Shown here in pieces: positions 31,566 to 43,316 of a stretch of 64,000 nt of DNA. Below the pieces are notes generated by a model. It was not told where the DNA came from. It saw only the letters and a program-made list of their open reading frames with translations, and did no database searches. Position 1 is the first letter of the stretch; each line of letters opens with the position of its first letter. Source of the stretch: Panorpa germanica (Eukaryota > Arthropoda > Insecta > Mecoptera > Panorpidae); contig CAVMBN010000217.1 of NCBI GenBank assembly GCA_963678705.1, positions 1-64,000 on the forward strand, written 5' to 3'. The position numbers and the translations under genes are program-made.

Positions 31566-34500
31566 TTATAACAATAAATCGCTATCACTAAAACTATCAA
31601 AACCCCAAGGCAAAGTATCTGTACTGTTTTTAATAAGACAACGTTTATCATCAAAAGGACTTAAAGCAATTTTTGTTTGTTTAATGGAGTACACATTATG
31701 CAATTTTGAAACAATACCTCTTTGAGTACATTTTATTTTAACTAAATTTCTCAAGCAGTTTTCATAGTCTTCAAAGGAAATATGTTGTTTCACAACTTGT
31801 GTCTTTATGCCTTTTGCTTTTTTGATAATATCCAAATTATTAATTTTTAATGCATACATTTTCGACCTTAAACAAATAAAATGAGTCATAATTTGACCAT
31901 TATTTTCATCCTTCATAAGACCTAAAAATTTTTTATTTACACGGGGGATATTATATTGATTGTTTTCGGCATAATCACTTGTATCAAATTTTTGTATATC
32001 GCGCAATATTATTTCATATATGTCTGGTGTAATAATTTCATATATAAACGAATCGGTATCCGTATATAAAAGTTTTACGTTATTTTTAGAAAATTCCTTT
32101 TGCATGTAATTGTAATGAAAATCATACATTACAGTTTTTGATAAATCCAATATTAAAAAGCCCACATAAATAGGTTTATTAAATTTTATGTTAGATTTTA
32201 GTAATTCTATAGCAACAACATTTTTACTAAAAATTGTTCGACTATGAAAATTAGGTTGTGCTATTAAATTTTTTGCTCCATATCTTCCACGCCATTTTGT
32301 TTTTAATTTTATATCGCGATGTTTTCTAACATTTTCCATTGTCTTACCAAATACACTATTATTCATTAATTTATACAAGTTTTTTTCAAAATCATTGGTA
32401 GCCATTTTCCTTTGTTCTGTATTTAAATCGATATAGATTTTAAGCCACGGTGACTGATTAAATTTTATCGCACGATGTATTTTTGTAAGTTTTATACCCA
32501 AGTTTATACATTGCTTCAAATTACTATGATGAATGACGTAGTTGTCCTTATCGTATAATGTAGTTAATAATTTTTTATCTTTACTTTCTGGTGGAATAAG
32601 ATGTTCTGGACACAATGGAAAATCTTTATGAATACTATGAAGACTTTGAGGATAATGTAGGTCTACTTCTAAGATGTAACCAATATTGCCATTGTCTGAT
32701 AAATTACATATATTATTACTTAATTCTGAAATTTCCTGTTTGCTTAACCATTTAAAATTTCCATATGGTAAATATTGAGACATTGCATGACCGTATAAAT
32801 TATTAACGTCAAAATACATTAAATATTTAGAAGGTAATTCAGGTTTATAATTTTCATTCATGTATTTGTTATTAGCCTCTGCATATCTGTTTGAACATTG
32901 ACTTATACCTCCTCTGATACCTTTTTCAATAAATAACCAAATATTTATATCCGTAAATAACTCCAGTTTAACATTGGTTATTTTTAGCATAGAATCCCAC
33001 GCTAAACCTGGACCAGAAACATAATGGACTGGATCTAGTTTATACGTCTCTAAACAATTATCTCGAAAATTTTCAAAGATGTCTGCCAATAACAAAACAT
33101 CGGTCTTTAAATACAAATCTGAATATTGACCTAATGTTTCAATATTAAATGTACTCCAAACGTTTTGGGCATGCTTGTAATCTTCATCAGACAAATCGCT
33201 TTCGTTTAATAAATTATAAAAATTATCTTGGGATGGTAAACATGTTTCGTTTAATTTTTCCCAAGAATTTACATAATCGTACGGAAATACACCTTTTTTA
33301 CTTAACAAATGAAATTTTTCATTATTTAAATTGGTATATTCTGACCTTAAAATATTTAATTTGTTACTTGGTAAAATAGACGTCAAATTACTTAGAGAAC
33401 TAGCCATGAATCTGTATGAGTCTACAAATCTTAACAATATATTCGTTTCTTGTACATATTTTGTAAACGAAATATATTTTTCCTTATTAATTGGAAGTAA
33501 ATTAGTTGGCCCACTAATGCCGGTGGCTAATTCGACAATTATAAAATGCGCGTCATACGAAGACAAATTATGAAATATTATTGGTATTACATAACTTTTA
33601 TTAAAATTCAAATTACAACTATTATGAGCAGGACCTCTATAATTACCGCTCAAGTGACAATGGTCTCGTACTCGATCTAGTCCTAGAGATTTCTCGCAAA
33701 TATGACAGTTTGTTGCATTTTTAAATTCGATGTTTTGCTGATTGGTTAATGGTTTCATTGGTTTAAATTTTTTTATTTTATCGTCCAAGTTATACGCAAT
33801 TTCTTTTAATTTATTCACAAACCACTGGACACAGTCCAGACCACGGTAACTGTTATAGTAAGAATTAGTGTTATTACAGGAATATTTTACATAATACCCC
33901 ACACTGCATGCAACATGTTTCTGATATGCACCTTTTTTTTCAATATTCTGCACATTACTGTCCAATATGCTTTCAAAATCCGCATATATTACACAAGCAT
34001 TTCTTAATTTTCGGTTAAAATTTTTAAACTCAAGTATATTAGAATCTTGAGGCATTATGGGTTTAACTGGCTTTAGGCCTAGGCCAGCACAATCTTGTAA
34101 ATGTTCCTTAAACTTGCACTCATTTCTAAAATAATGTAAACATCGATCACATATAAACTTTTTATGATTTGTTTCTGAAAGTTGATTACTAACAAGTCTC
34201 GATAAATTTTTAATCCAGCAAAAATGAAAGTTTATCTTATCAACTTCTTCATCCTCTAGACTCCCATCTTCTTCTTCTTCAGATTCATCATAATCTTCTT
34301 CTTTTTCTTCTTCATCCTCCACTACATAATCACTTTGTATCATTAATAAATGTATGTGTTTAGTTTTAAGAGATTTGCTTACATAAACTGGAACAGTAAT
34401 AAAAGATTTTTTGCTCTTCTTTAACACATACACATTTACCGATATATTTTTATTCAGTTTTTCAAATTTAGAAATTTGTGATAGGGTCATTGGAAATTTT

Positions 34501-35378
34501 AAACAACTTAAATTGAGAGTATTTATATATTTATAATAAGATAATACTCTATCACCATGAACTTTTGCCGGATATAGCGCTGATAACACTGACCATACAA
34601 AACATAAGTTGTCATCATTTTGAAAATTTATTATAGCCTTTTTTAGTTTTATTGCTACTGGTAAGTCAATAAAGGAAGAAACATAGAATGGCACAAACTT
34701 ATTTATATTTATAGGTAAATTAACAATTTTATATAAAGCCCAACCACTTTGACTTTCTTGAAAAGATTCCAAATCTTTCAGTATAGGTTCACTCACATGT
34801 TCTTGATACCATTGTTTTAAGTTTGTAGAAACACAAATTTCACTATTTCTTGTATTGAAATTTTTATATTCAAATATATTTTCATCTTCTTTCGCTGACG
34901 GCAAAACGAATTCACCACAGAAAATAACATTAACTTTTAATGCACTAAATTTTTTTATAGCATTTTTAATTCGAGACATAAATAAATAATAGGCGTCATT
35001 CAAAAATTGTAATGGATCTATATGTTTAATATTAATTATCACTCCAGTTCTAATGCGTCCTTTAAATGAAGAATTTAGATCTTGCCACTGAATTCGATTA
35101 CTACGTTTTGAATTATTATTAGGTCCAACTGGTAAACCTTTTCCAACAATTTCCTTATCAAAATACTGTTGAAAAGATTTAAATATAGCTAAGCTGCTTT
35201 GAACACTTTGTCTAAATCCTACAGATGAAGTATTATTTTTCAATAGTTTGTTTAATAATTTTATATTGATTTTATTATACTTGGACCATTTCTCACACTG
35301 AATGTTTGGCTTCTTTAAACAGTTTAACTGCTTAATTATACTCCTCATATGCTTAATAATTGTGTTAATGTCTTCCAT
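31566..35378 (-). CDS. POLB: Protein-primed DNA polymerase B, 1270 aa
   Basis: Intact single frame, the replicative polymerase of the element. In order: N-terminal region (1-250) with FVWSVLSALYPAKVHGDRV; acidic Asp/Glu run about 360-380; C2H2-like finger CDRCLHYF ... HLQDC (410-430); 3'-5' exonuclease motif YADFESILD (Asp467, Glu469); an inserted HNH/endonuclease VII-like zinc motif CHICEKSL ... DHCHLSGNYRGPAHNSCNL (558-590); motif A YFDVNNLYG with Asp857; motif B NNSVFGK (about 1003); and motif C YTDTDS with Asp1107 and Asp1109. The length and C-terminal YDFHYNYM suit the protein-primed family. It lies just inside the right TIR, read inward. All catalytic residues present suggest recent selection. 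Confidence 0.95.
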   Translation of the reverse strand: MEDINTIIKHMRSIIKQLNCLKKPNIQCEKWSKYNKINIKLLNKLLKNNTSSVGFRQSVQSSLAIFKSFQQYFDKEIVGKGLPVGPNNNSKRSNRIQWQDLNSSFKGRIRTGVIINIKHIDPLQFLNDAYYLFMSRIKNAIKKFSALKVNVIFCGEFVLPSAKEDENIFEYKNFNTRNSEICVSTNLKQWYQEHVSEPILKDLESFQESQSGWALYKIVNLPININKFVPFYVSSFIDLPVAIKLKKAIINFQNDDNLCFVWSVLSALYPAKVHGDRVLSYYKYINTLNLSCLKFPMTLSQISKFEKLNKNISVNVYVLKKSKKSFITVPVYVSKSLKTKHIHLLMIQSDYVVEDEEEKEEDYDESEEEEDGSLEDEEVDKINFHFCWIKNLSRLVSNQLSETNHKKFICDRCLHYFRNECKFKEHLQDCAGLGLKPVKPIMPQDSNILEFKNFNRKLRNACVIYADFESILDSNVQNIEKKGAYQKHVACSVGYYVKYSCNNTNSYYNSYRGLDCVQWFVNKLKEIAYNLDDKIKKFKPMKPLTNQQNIEFKNATNCHICEKSLGLDRVRDHCHLSGNYRGPAHNSCNLNFNKSYVIPIIFHNLSSYDAHFIIVELATGISGPTNLLPINKEKYISFTKYVQETNILLRFVDSYRFMASSLSNLTSILPSNKLNILRSEYTNLNNEKFHLLSKKGVFPYDYVNSWEKLNETCLPSQDNFYNLLNESDLSDEDYKHAQNVWSTFNIETLGQYSDLYLKTDVLLLADIFENFRDNCLETYKLDPVHYVSGPGLAWDSMLKITNVKLELFTDINIWLFIEKGIRGGISQCSNRYAEANNKYMNENYKPELPSKYLMYFDVNNLYGHAMSQYLPYGNFKWLSKQEISELSNNICNLSDNGNIGYILEVDLHYPQSLHSIHKDFPLCPEHLIPPESKDKKLLTTLYDKDNYVIHHSNLKQCINLGIKLTKIHRAIKFNQSPWLKIYIDLNTEQRKMATNDFEKNLYKLMNNSVFGKTMENVRKHRDIKLKTKWRGRYGAKNLIAQPNFHSRTIFSKNVVAIELLKSNIKFNKPIYVGFLILDLSKTVMYDFHYNYMQKEFSKNNVKLLYTDTDSFIYEIITPDIYEIILRDIQKFDTSDYAENNQYNIPRVNKKFLGLMKDENNGQIMTHFICLRSKMYALKINNLDIIKKAKGIKTQVVKQHISFEDYENCLRNLVKIKCTQRGIVSKLHNVYSIKQTKIALSPFDDKRCLIKNSTDTLPWGFDSFSDSDLLL

Positions 35379-35467
35379 CGCAATTTATTATTATTTAATA
35401 ATTATTTCACTTGTCATCCTATATATATATATATATGTACTCGCACATAAATATGAAACATATACCA

Positions 35468-36353
35468 ATATACATATCACATAAAAATATATCTGTCTCC
35501 CTCTTATACATAATATTTGTCTCTGGTTATATTTTGCTAATAAAAGGAATTTGCAATTTAAAAAAAAAATTATAACCGTTAAATAAATATCTCACATATT
35601 AACCGCAAAACATGACGTAACATGCACAGGTGTATGAATATATACTATAACGCCAAATATGGCGATTTTCAAATTACATATTCACCCTTACTATATATAT
35701 CTATCCTATTAACAGTAAAACATGTAGACACATAACGTAACATGCACAGGTGTATGAATATTCGTCATTACACCCAATATGGGCATCTTCAAATTAAATA
35801 TTTACCCTATTTATATTCTCCCTAACTAATTATCATTTTATATATAGGGGAAACATGCACAGGTGTATGAATATTCGTCATTACACCCAATATCAGCATC
35901 TTCAAATTAAATATTCACCCTATTTATATTCACTCTAACTAATTATCATTTTATATAGAGGGGAAACATGCACAGGTGTATGAATATTTACCGTTACACC
36001 CAATATGGCACACACATTAATTAATTACTCATATAAACAATACCTCTAAGTACACACCCACACAACCAACCATATGACATCTCAATTAAACACACTATCA
36101 TCCGTCTCACTCACACACACACACATAACCTAATACCCGCTAAATTTACACCTTACACATCCCTCTAATACACCTCCCCACCCACCCTTGCCCATATTAC
36201 TCACCCCACCTACCACACAAATTTACCCCCTCCACTTGCAACATTACAGACACACTACATCAACTACCCCCACCATCACGACCATCAGAAAAATAATACT
36301 ACCCCACCTCCAAATATGCTAATTTGTCCCAGAAACGGCTTAGTTCCTCTACT
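35468..36353 (-). repeat. Right terminal inverted repeat
   Basis: 886 bp; inverted copy of 20046-21168. It carries four CATGCACAGGTG motifs (35621, 35741, 35854, 35967) compared with seven on the left. The outer end is C-rich (CCCCACC). It ends at CT (36352-36353), directly before the target duplicate GTTTGA. Confidence 0.93.
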
Positions 36354-37146
36354 GTTTGACAATGAAAATAGTTTTCCATAGCGCAGTAGACGTACCTAAA
36401 TGTTTTTGCCGGTCTAATTCTTTGAAGGTCACTTGGCCACCAGACATTATCAAAGGCACACTGAATTTCTATAAATATCTCATGTACATTCTTGTACTTA
36501 TGCCTACTTACTTACTATTTGTTTGTTACCATTGAATGTTTATGAACGATCAATCACTATTTCCAAGAAAACCGCATATATTGTTCACTTAATCACTTAT
36601 AACAATTAATACACTCTCTTTATTATTTAAAACACGCATTTATATAAACTAATTCTTATGTTTTAATATCATTTATAGTTAATGTTAATCGACTTACTTG
36701 ATTGTGGGCGGCAACCTTTTGTCTTCCGTATATTTGTAGTGTTTATATGAGGTCTTCCTTACATAGCTCTACAGATTTCTTGAATTTCTTAACCACTTGA
36801 TGTTTTAGCACTAACACTAACCTAATTATTATCACTTTTTTTGTCTATCGCACTTATTAATGTCTTATATCAAACATCAAAGTTACAATTTTGAGGTTAT
36901 GTTTATAAGACCGCGTGTACGCGTAATGAAAAATTCGTTTTTAACACTGGTTTTCAACTGTCAAACTTTTGTAAAAACACTTTGTTTAGGGTAAATTAAC
37001 ACAAATTTAAAACAAACTTAAATACTTTTCGTTTGAAAAAATATTCATATAATTTATTTAATTTTTTTTCGTAATTAATTTCTCACTTTTAATCACTTTT
37101 TTCACCTAAAGTAGCAGGAGCCGATAACACACATAGTATATAGGAA

Positions 37147-38010
37147 CCACTTGTGTTGCAAAGCAATATTAACGCCCTTGTAAACCAATACGTAGGTCTT
37201 CCTTTTTGTATTAAGTCCCATCTGTCTTGCTAGAGCTTATGCATATATGCATTCATCTCTTTGGCAATATATTTGGTATCGTCTCCAGACTTTTATCCTA
37301 CAGCCGCATTAACTTTAAATCCTTAAAATTTTTCGCATTAATTTTAAATCATCAAAATTTGATTTTTTCAGTTCTAGCGTAATTTGTACTTGAGTAAGTG
37401 CATGAGTGATTTTTAAATCTAAAGGAATTGTTCCCAATATCACCTGCACCACTTCTGTAGATACAGTTTTGCAACAACGCGTCATCGTCAATAACATAGT
37501 TCTTTGCATGGAGGATCCGGAAGATTGATCCTGTGGTACCATGCCGAAGCACAATACACAACCATTGGCATAAATGCCCTCTTGTATAGTGTCGGCGAAG
37601 TTGCCGAGTTTAAGCTTCATTCTGTCCTTGTGACACGCGCAAAGTGTGTTACAAGTTTATCATTCGTTGTTACCGTATTTGTTTCGTAGCTATGTAGCTT
37701 CAGGTCGAGAACGGCTTTCTAGTTGTTCTGTATTATTTGCACCGATAAGGATCACATTATCGTTGGCAAACCATACGTTCACACAACCTTTCGAGTGAGA
37801 AACACAGTTCTCGTCGAATACCATGTTCCAGAGCTCAGGCCTTATTACGGATCGCTGAGGACAACCTTTAGATAGTTGTCTTTTCATGGAACGGTAATCG
37901 GTTTGTAAAATTATTGTTCGACAATGAAAATAGTTTTCCATAGCGCAGTAGGCGTTCTTAGGGGTTTTTGCCGGCCTAATTCTTTGAAATTCACTTTGCC
38001 ACCAAACATT
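37147..38010 (-). pseudogene. R1-like RT relic, unit 10
   Basis: This unit shares the palm deletion (SRSRPE then frame loss near 37705) with the units at 18300 and 19830, so it is their sister. The catalytic box is FAND and VNVWFAND is private here. Confidence 0.72.
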
Positions 38011-38707
38011 TCAAAGGGCACACTGAATTTCTATAAATATCTTATGTACATAGTTGTACTTATGCCTACTTACTTATCATTTGTTTGTTACCATTGAATG
38101 TTTATGAACGATCAATCACTATTTCCAAGAAAACCGCATATATTGTTCACTTAATCACTTATAACAATTAATACACTTTCCTTATTTTTAAAAACACGCA
38201 TTTATATAAACTAATTCTTATGTTTTAATATTATTTATAGTTAATGTTAATCGACTTACTTAATAGTGGGCGGCAACCTTTTGTATCCGTATATTTGTAG
38301 TGTTTATACGAGGTCTTCCTTATATAGCTTTACAGATTTCTTAAATTTCTTAAACACTTAATGTTTTAGCACTAACCTAATTAATATCACTTTTTTTGTC
38401 TATCGCACTTATTAATGTCTTATATCAAACATCAAAGTTGCAATTTTGAGGTTATGTTTATAAGACCGCGTGTACGCGTAATGAAAAATTCGTTTTAAAC
38501 ACTGGTTTCCAACTGTCAAATTTTTGTAAAAACACTTTGTATATGGTAAATTAATACAAATTTAAAACAAACTTAAATACTTTTTGTTAGAAAAAGTATT
38601 CATATGATTTATTTAATTTTTTTCCGTAATTAATTTCTCACTTTTAATCACTTTTTTCACCTAAAGTAGAAGGAGCCGATCACACACATAGTAGATAGGA
38701 ACCACTT

Positions 38708-39600
38708 GTGTTGCAAAGATATATTAACGTCCTTGTAAATCAATACGTAGGTCTTCCTTCTAGTATTAAGTCCCATCTGTCTTGCCAGAGCTTATGCATA
38801 TATGCATTTATCTCTTTGGCAATATATTTGGTATCGTCTCTAGACTTTTATCCTACAGCCGCATTAACTTTAAATCCTCGAAATTTGTCGCATTAATTTT
38901 AAATCATCAAAATTTGATTTTTTCAGTTCTAGCGTAATTTGTACTTGAGTAAGTGCATGAGTGATTTTTAAATCTAATGAAATTGTCCCCAATATCACTT
39001 GCACCACTTCTGTAGATACAGTTCTGCAACAACGCGTCATCGTCAATAACATAGTTCTTTGCATGGAAGATCTGGAAGATTGATCCTGAAATACTATGCC
39101 GAAGCACAATACACAACCATTGGCATAAATGCCCCCTTGTATAGTGTCGGCATAGTTGCCGAGTTTAAGCTACATTCCGTCCTTGTGACACGCGCAAGGT
39201 GTGGTACAAGTTTATCATATGTTGTTATCGTATTTGTTTCGTAGCTTTGTAGCTTCAAGAAACTACAGATTTTATCTATAGCAGGTCGAGAACGGCTTTC
39301 TGGTTGTTCTGTACTATTTGCACCGATAAGGATCACATTATCGTCGGCAAAACATACGTTTACACAACCGTTCGTGTGAGAATCACAGTTCTCGTCAAAT
39401 ACCATATTCCAGAGTTTAGGCCCCATTACGGATCACTGAGGACAACCTTTAGATAGTTGCCTTTTCATGGAACGGTCATCGGTTTGTAAAATTAATGTTT
39501 GACAATGAAAATAGTTCTCAATAGCGCAGTAGATGTACCTAAAGGTTTTTGCCGGCATAATTCTTTAAAGGTCACTTGGCCACAAGACATTATCAAAGGC
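38708..39600 (-). pseudogene. R1-like RT relic, unit 11 (FADD kept)
   Basis: First unit from the left in which the catalytic box still reads FADD (about 39345). It has the private pair CCGTTCGTGTGAG and CAGAGTTTAGGCC, shared only with the unit at 52185-52795. Confidence 0.74.
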
Positions 39601-40294
39601 ACACTGAATTTCTAGAAATATCTCATGTACATACTTGTACTTAAGTCAACTTACTTATTATTTGTTTGTTACCATTGATTGTTCATGAACGATCAATCAC
39701 TATTTCCAAGGAAACCGCATATAATGTTCACTTAATCACTTATATTAATTAATACACTCTGTTTATTATTTGAAACACGCATTTATATAATCTAATTCTT
39801 ATGTTTTAATATTATTTATAGTTAATGTTAATCGACTTACTTGATAGTGGGCGGCAACCTTTTGTCTTCCGTAAATTTGTAGTGTATATATGAGGTCTTC
39901 CTTATATAGCTCTACAGATTTCTTGAATTTCTTAACCACTTGATGTTTTAACACTAACACTAACCTAATTATTATCACTTTTTTTGTCTATTGCACTTAT
40001 TAATGTCTTATATCAAACAACAAAGTTACAATTTTGAGGTTATGTTTATAAGACCGCGTGTACGCGTAATAAAAAATTCGTTTTCAACATTGGTTTCCAA
40101 CTGTCAAACTTTTGTAAAAACACTTAGTGTAGGGTAAATTAACAAAAATTTAAAACAAACTTAATTCTTTTCGTTAGAAAAAGTATTCATATAATTTATT
40201 TAATTTTTTTCCGTTATTAATTTTTCATTTTTAATCACTTTTTTCACCTAAAGTAGCAGGAGCCGATCACACACATAGTAGATAGGGACCACTT

Positions 40295-41170
40295 GTGTTG
40301 CAAAGCAATATTAACGTCCTTGTCAACCAATACGTAGGTCTTTCTTTTTCTATTAAGTCCCATCTGTCTTGCCAGAGCTTATGCATATATGCATTTATCT
40401 CTTTGGCACTACATTTGGTATCGTCTTCAGACTTTTATCCTACAGCCGCATTAACTTTAAATCCTAGAAATTTGTCGCAATAATTTTAAATCAGCAAAAT
40501 TTGATTTTTTCAGTTCTAGCGTAATTTGTACTTGAGTGAGTGCATGAGTGATTTCTAAATCTAAAGGAATTGTCCCCTATATCACCAGCACCACTTCTGT
40601 AGATACAGTTTTGCAAAAACGCGTCATCGTCAATAACATAGTTCTTTGCATGGTGGATGCAGAAGATTGATCCTGTGGTACCATGCCGAAGCACAATACA
40701 CAACCATTGACATAAATGCCCCCTTGTATAGTGTCGGCATAGTTGCCGAGTTTAAGCTCCATTCCGTCCTTGTGACACGCGCAAGGTGTGTTACAAGTTT
40801 ATCGTTCGTTGTTACCGTATTTGTTTCGTAGCTTTAAGAAACTAGATTTTATCTATAGCAGGTCGAGAACGGCTTTCTTGTTGTTCTGTACTATTTGCAC
40901 CGATAAGGATCACATTATCGTCGGCAAAACATACGCTTACACAACCTTTTAAGTGAGAAACACAGTTCTCGTCGAATACCATGTTTCAGAGCTTAGGCCC
41001 CAATACGGATCGCTGAGGACAACCTTTAGACAGTTGCCATTTCATGGAACGGTAATCGGTTTGTAAAATTAATGTTCGACAATGAAAATAGTTTTCCATT
41101 GCGCAGTAGACGTACCTAGAGGTTTTTGCCGGTCTAATTCTTTGAAGGTCACTTGGCCACCAGACATTAT
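40295..41170 (-). pseudogene. R1-like RT relic, unit 12
   Basis: FADD kept (about 40922). A 16-base loss has removed part of the repeated GCTTTGTAGC motif near 40830, as in the units at 54020 and 55610. Confidence 0.72.
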
Positions 41171-41882
41171 CAAAGGCACACTAAATTTCTATAAATATCT
41201 CATGTTTATACTTGTACTTAAGCCTACTTACTTACCATTTGTTTGTTACCATTGATTGTTTATAAACGATCAATCACTGTTTTCTAGAAAACAGCATATA
41301 TTGTTTACTTAATCACTTATAACAGTTAATACACTCTCTTTTTTATTTGAAACACGCATTTATATAAACTAATTCTTATGTTTTAATATTATTTATAGTT
41401 AATGTTATTCGACTTACTTGATAGTGGGCGGCAACCTTTTGTCTTCCGTATATTTGTAGTGTTTATATGAGGTCTTCCTTATATAGCTCTACAGATTTCT
41501 TGAATTTCTTAACCACTTAATGTTTTAGCACTAACACTAACCTAATTATTATTTCTTTTTTTGTCTATCGCACTTATTAATGTCTTGTATCAAACAACAA
41601 AGTTACAATTTTGAGGTTATGTTTTAAGACCGCGTGTACGCGTAATGAAAAATTCGTTTTTATCACTGGTTTCCAACTGTCAAACTTTTGTAAAAACACT
41701 TTGTTTAGGGTAAATTAGCACAAATTTAAAACAAACTTTAATACTTTTCGTTAGAAAAAGTATTAATATAATTTATTAAATTTTTTTCCGTAATTAATTT
41801 CTTACTTTTAATCACTTTTTCCACCTAAAGTAGCAGGAGCCGATCACACACATAGTAGATAGGGACCACTTGTGTTGCAAAG

Positions 41883-42202
41883 CAATATTAACGTTCTTGT
41901 AAACCAATACGTAGGCTTTCCTTTTTCTATTAAGTCTCATCTGTCTTGACAGAGCTTATGCATTTATCTCTTTGGCAATAGATTTGGTATCGTCTCCATA
42001 CTTTTATCCTACAGCCGCATTAACTTTAAAACCTCGAAATTTGTCGCATTAACTATAAATCATCAAATTTTAATTTTTTCAGTTCTAGCGTAATTTGTAC
42101 TTAAGTAAGTGCATAAACGATTTTTAAATCAAAAGGAATTGTCTCCGATATCACCTGCACCACTTCTGTTGATACAGTTCTGCAACAACGCGTCATCGTT
42201 AA
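41883..42202 (-). pseudogene. R1-like RT relic, unit 13 (C-terminal end only)
   Basis: Only the GRPTYW-type end and the IPLDL region remain. A 10-base loss at the TATGCATATATGC palindrome (about 41960) is shared with the unit at 56672. LINE sequence replaces the rest. Confidence 0.7.
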
Positions 42203-42370
42203 TATATATACATTTTTTTTTTAATTTATTGGGCTTTGCCTTATTCAGCCTTCTTGCCATTCTAAATTACAAATAAATATTACATTCTATAATATATAAA
42301 AATTACTTAAAACTTTACATATATAACTACTATATATAAACTACTAGCTGTCCCGGCCACGCGTTGCTGT

Positions 42371-42556
42371 TGTGGCGGTACGAACTACTAGATTTAATAA
42401 CGACACGTTGTTAAAACAGACAACCATTGGTTTTGAATATAGCAATTGTTTTTAAGTAATCATTCTCTTGTTACAAAATACAAACGATGTACATTTAGAT
42501 TCTATTAAGAATAAACTTGATTTAAATTAATAAACATAGTAGTCAAAAATACTACA
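42371..42556 (+). repeat. 5' LTR of TRIM element
   Basis: 186 bp, TGTGGCGGTACG ... CTACA, TG...CA ends. It differs from the 3' LTR at only a few positions (for example CTACTAG against CCACTAG, CATTGG against CATAGG, CATTCTC against CATTATC), so insertion is fairly recent. Confidence 0.92.
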
Positions 42557-42557
42557 T

Positions 42558-42576
42558 TGGTAACCCCGACGTGATT
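42558..42576 (+). other. Primer binding site, tRNA-Trp-like
   Basis: TGGTAACCCCGACGTGATT one base after the LTR. It complements the 3' end of tRNA-Trp including CCA with one mismatch (A for G at position 5). tRNA-Trp priming is the known habit of CsRn1-type elements. Confidence 0.75.
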
Positions 42577-42780
42577 AAACCGACGTGATCAAGTTTAAAA
42601 AACACGTTACAAAGTCTTAATCGTGATAAATAACATTCATCAACGGTAAAAAAAAAAGATGCAACACGTGCCAGAATCAAACCCGTACGCCCGTACAACA
42701 ACAGTCTGATGGCCAGCAAACGATGCCAATACAATTTGTCACTCAGCAGTCTACCAGACTGTGACGGTTTTCTCAAAAAA

Positions 42781-42972
42781 CGGACAAACCATCGGATACA
42801 CCAACGGATACACCAACGGATACACCAACGGATACACCAACGGATACACCAACGGATACACCAACGGATACACCAACGGATACACCAACGGATACACCAA
42901 CGGATACACCAACGGATACACCAACGGATACACCAACGGATACACTAACGGATAAACCAACGGATAAACCAA
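42781..42972 (+). repeat. 12-bp minisatellite, about 16 copies
   Basis: Copies of ACACCAACGGAT, nearly perfect, with decay at both ends (ACAAACCATCGG, ATAAACCAACGG). Because 12 is divisible by 3, all six frames look open; the apparent GYTN, HQRI and similar ORFs are artefacts. Confidence 0.95.
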
Positions 42973-43005
42973 CAACACCAAGAAACATCGCACAAAACAG
43001 CTCTC

Positions 43006-43086
43006 ATGTTTTCACCTAAGCAATGGTTAGACATATTACCAACTGTCTTACTTGGCCTTAGGACTTCTTTCAAGGAAGATTTTTAA
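43006..43086 (+). pseudogene. CsRn1-type integrase remnant
   Basis: 26 codons from ATG 43006. The pattern [19 protein letters not shown] is typical of the region just after the catalytic Glu in CsRn1/gypsy integrases (the usual continuation is an AT(P/S)AE box). A TAA follows, then an (ACA CCA GCA CCA GCT)n run. Confidence 0.7.
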
Positions 43087-43165
43087 GCTACACCAGCACC
43101 AGCTACTCCAGCACCAGCTATTCCAGCACCAGCTACACCAGCACCAGCTACACCAGCATTAGAGA
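43087..43165 (+). repeat. 15-bp repeat CCAGCACCAGCTACA, about 5 copies
   Basis: Copies separate the integrase remnant from the 3' end of the TRIM element. In one frame they encode a Pro/Ala/Thr run in phase with the ATP of the integrase pattern. Confidence 0.8.
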
Positions 43166-43316
43166 GACTAAAAACCACGCTACACTAGCAAAAACAGATG
43201 CAGATCACCAGGATGACTCGACATCGCAGCCAACACAGCCACATCAATGGACCTCAAACCTTGACAAACCCTTACCAACATTAAGTGACTTTCAAAACTC
43301 TCCTTAAAATCCACTT

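Larger units (their letters stand above)
20046..36353. mobile_element. Complete Polinton/Maverick, 16.3 kb
   Basis: Bounded by long inverted repeats that start AGTAGAGGAACTAAGCCG on the left and end with the complement on the right, giving the AG...CT ends usual for Polintons. Flanks are GTTCGA (20040-20045) and GTTTGA (36354-36359), a 6-bp target duplication with one mismatch. The surrounding satellite is continuous when the element is removed. It encodes the hallmark set: protein-primed PolB, DDE integrase, adenain-type protease, FtsK/HerA-type ATPase and two jelly-roll capsid proteins, plus several small proteins. Genes are packed in blocks on both strands with short gaps. Lesions: one nonsense codon in each of two genes, one frameshift in the ATPase and a one-base loss in the integrase. 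It is probably recent but no longer autonomous. Confidence 0.96.
36354..42202 (-). repeat. R1-derived satellite, block 3 (about 3.7 units)
   Basis: Continues from block 2 after the Polinton; anchor at about 37117, 38672, 40259 and 41836 (unit lengths 1555, 1587, 1577). From about 38.9 kb the sequence belongs to the duplicated segment seen again after 52.2 kb. The last unit is cut in the R1 C-terminal region at GCGTCATCGT (about 42200) by a LINE 3' end. Confidence 0.92.

Noticed and set aside
20046..36353. Free virus genome rather than integrated element
   Set aside because: Both ends abut satellite sequence with a target duplication, so it is integrated; whether it can also form particles is a separate question.
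42709..42993. ORFs of HQRI, GYTN, VYPL and VGVS repeats in several frames
   Set aside because: A 12-bp minisatellite without stops opens all frames; no sign of a protein.
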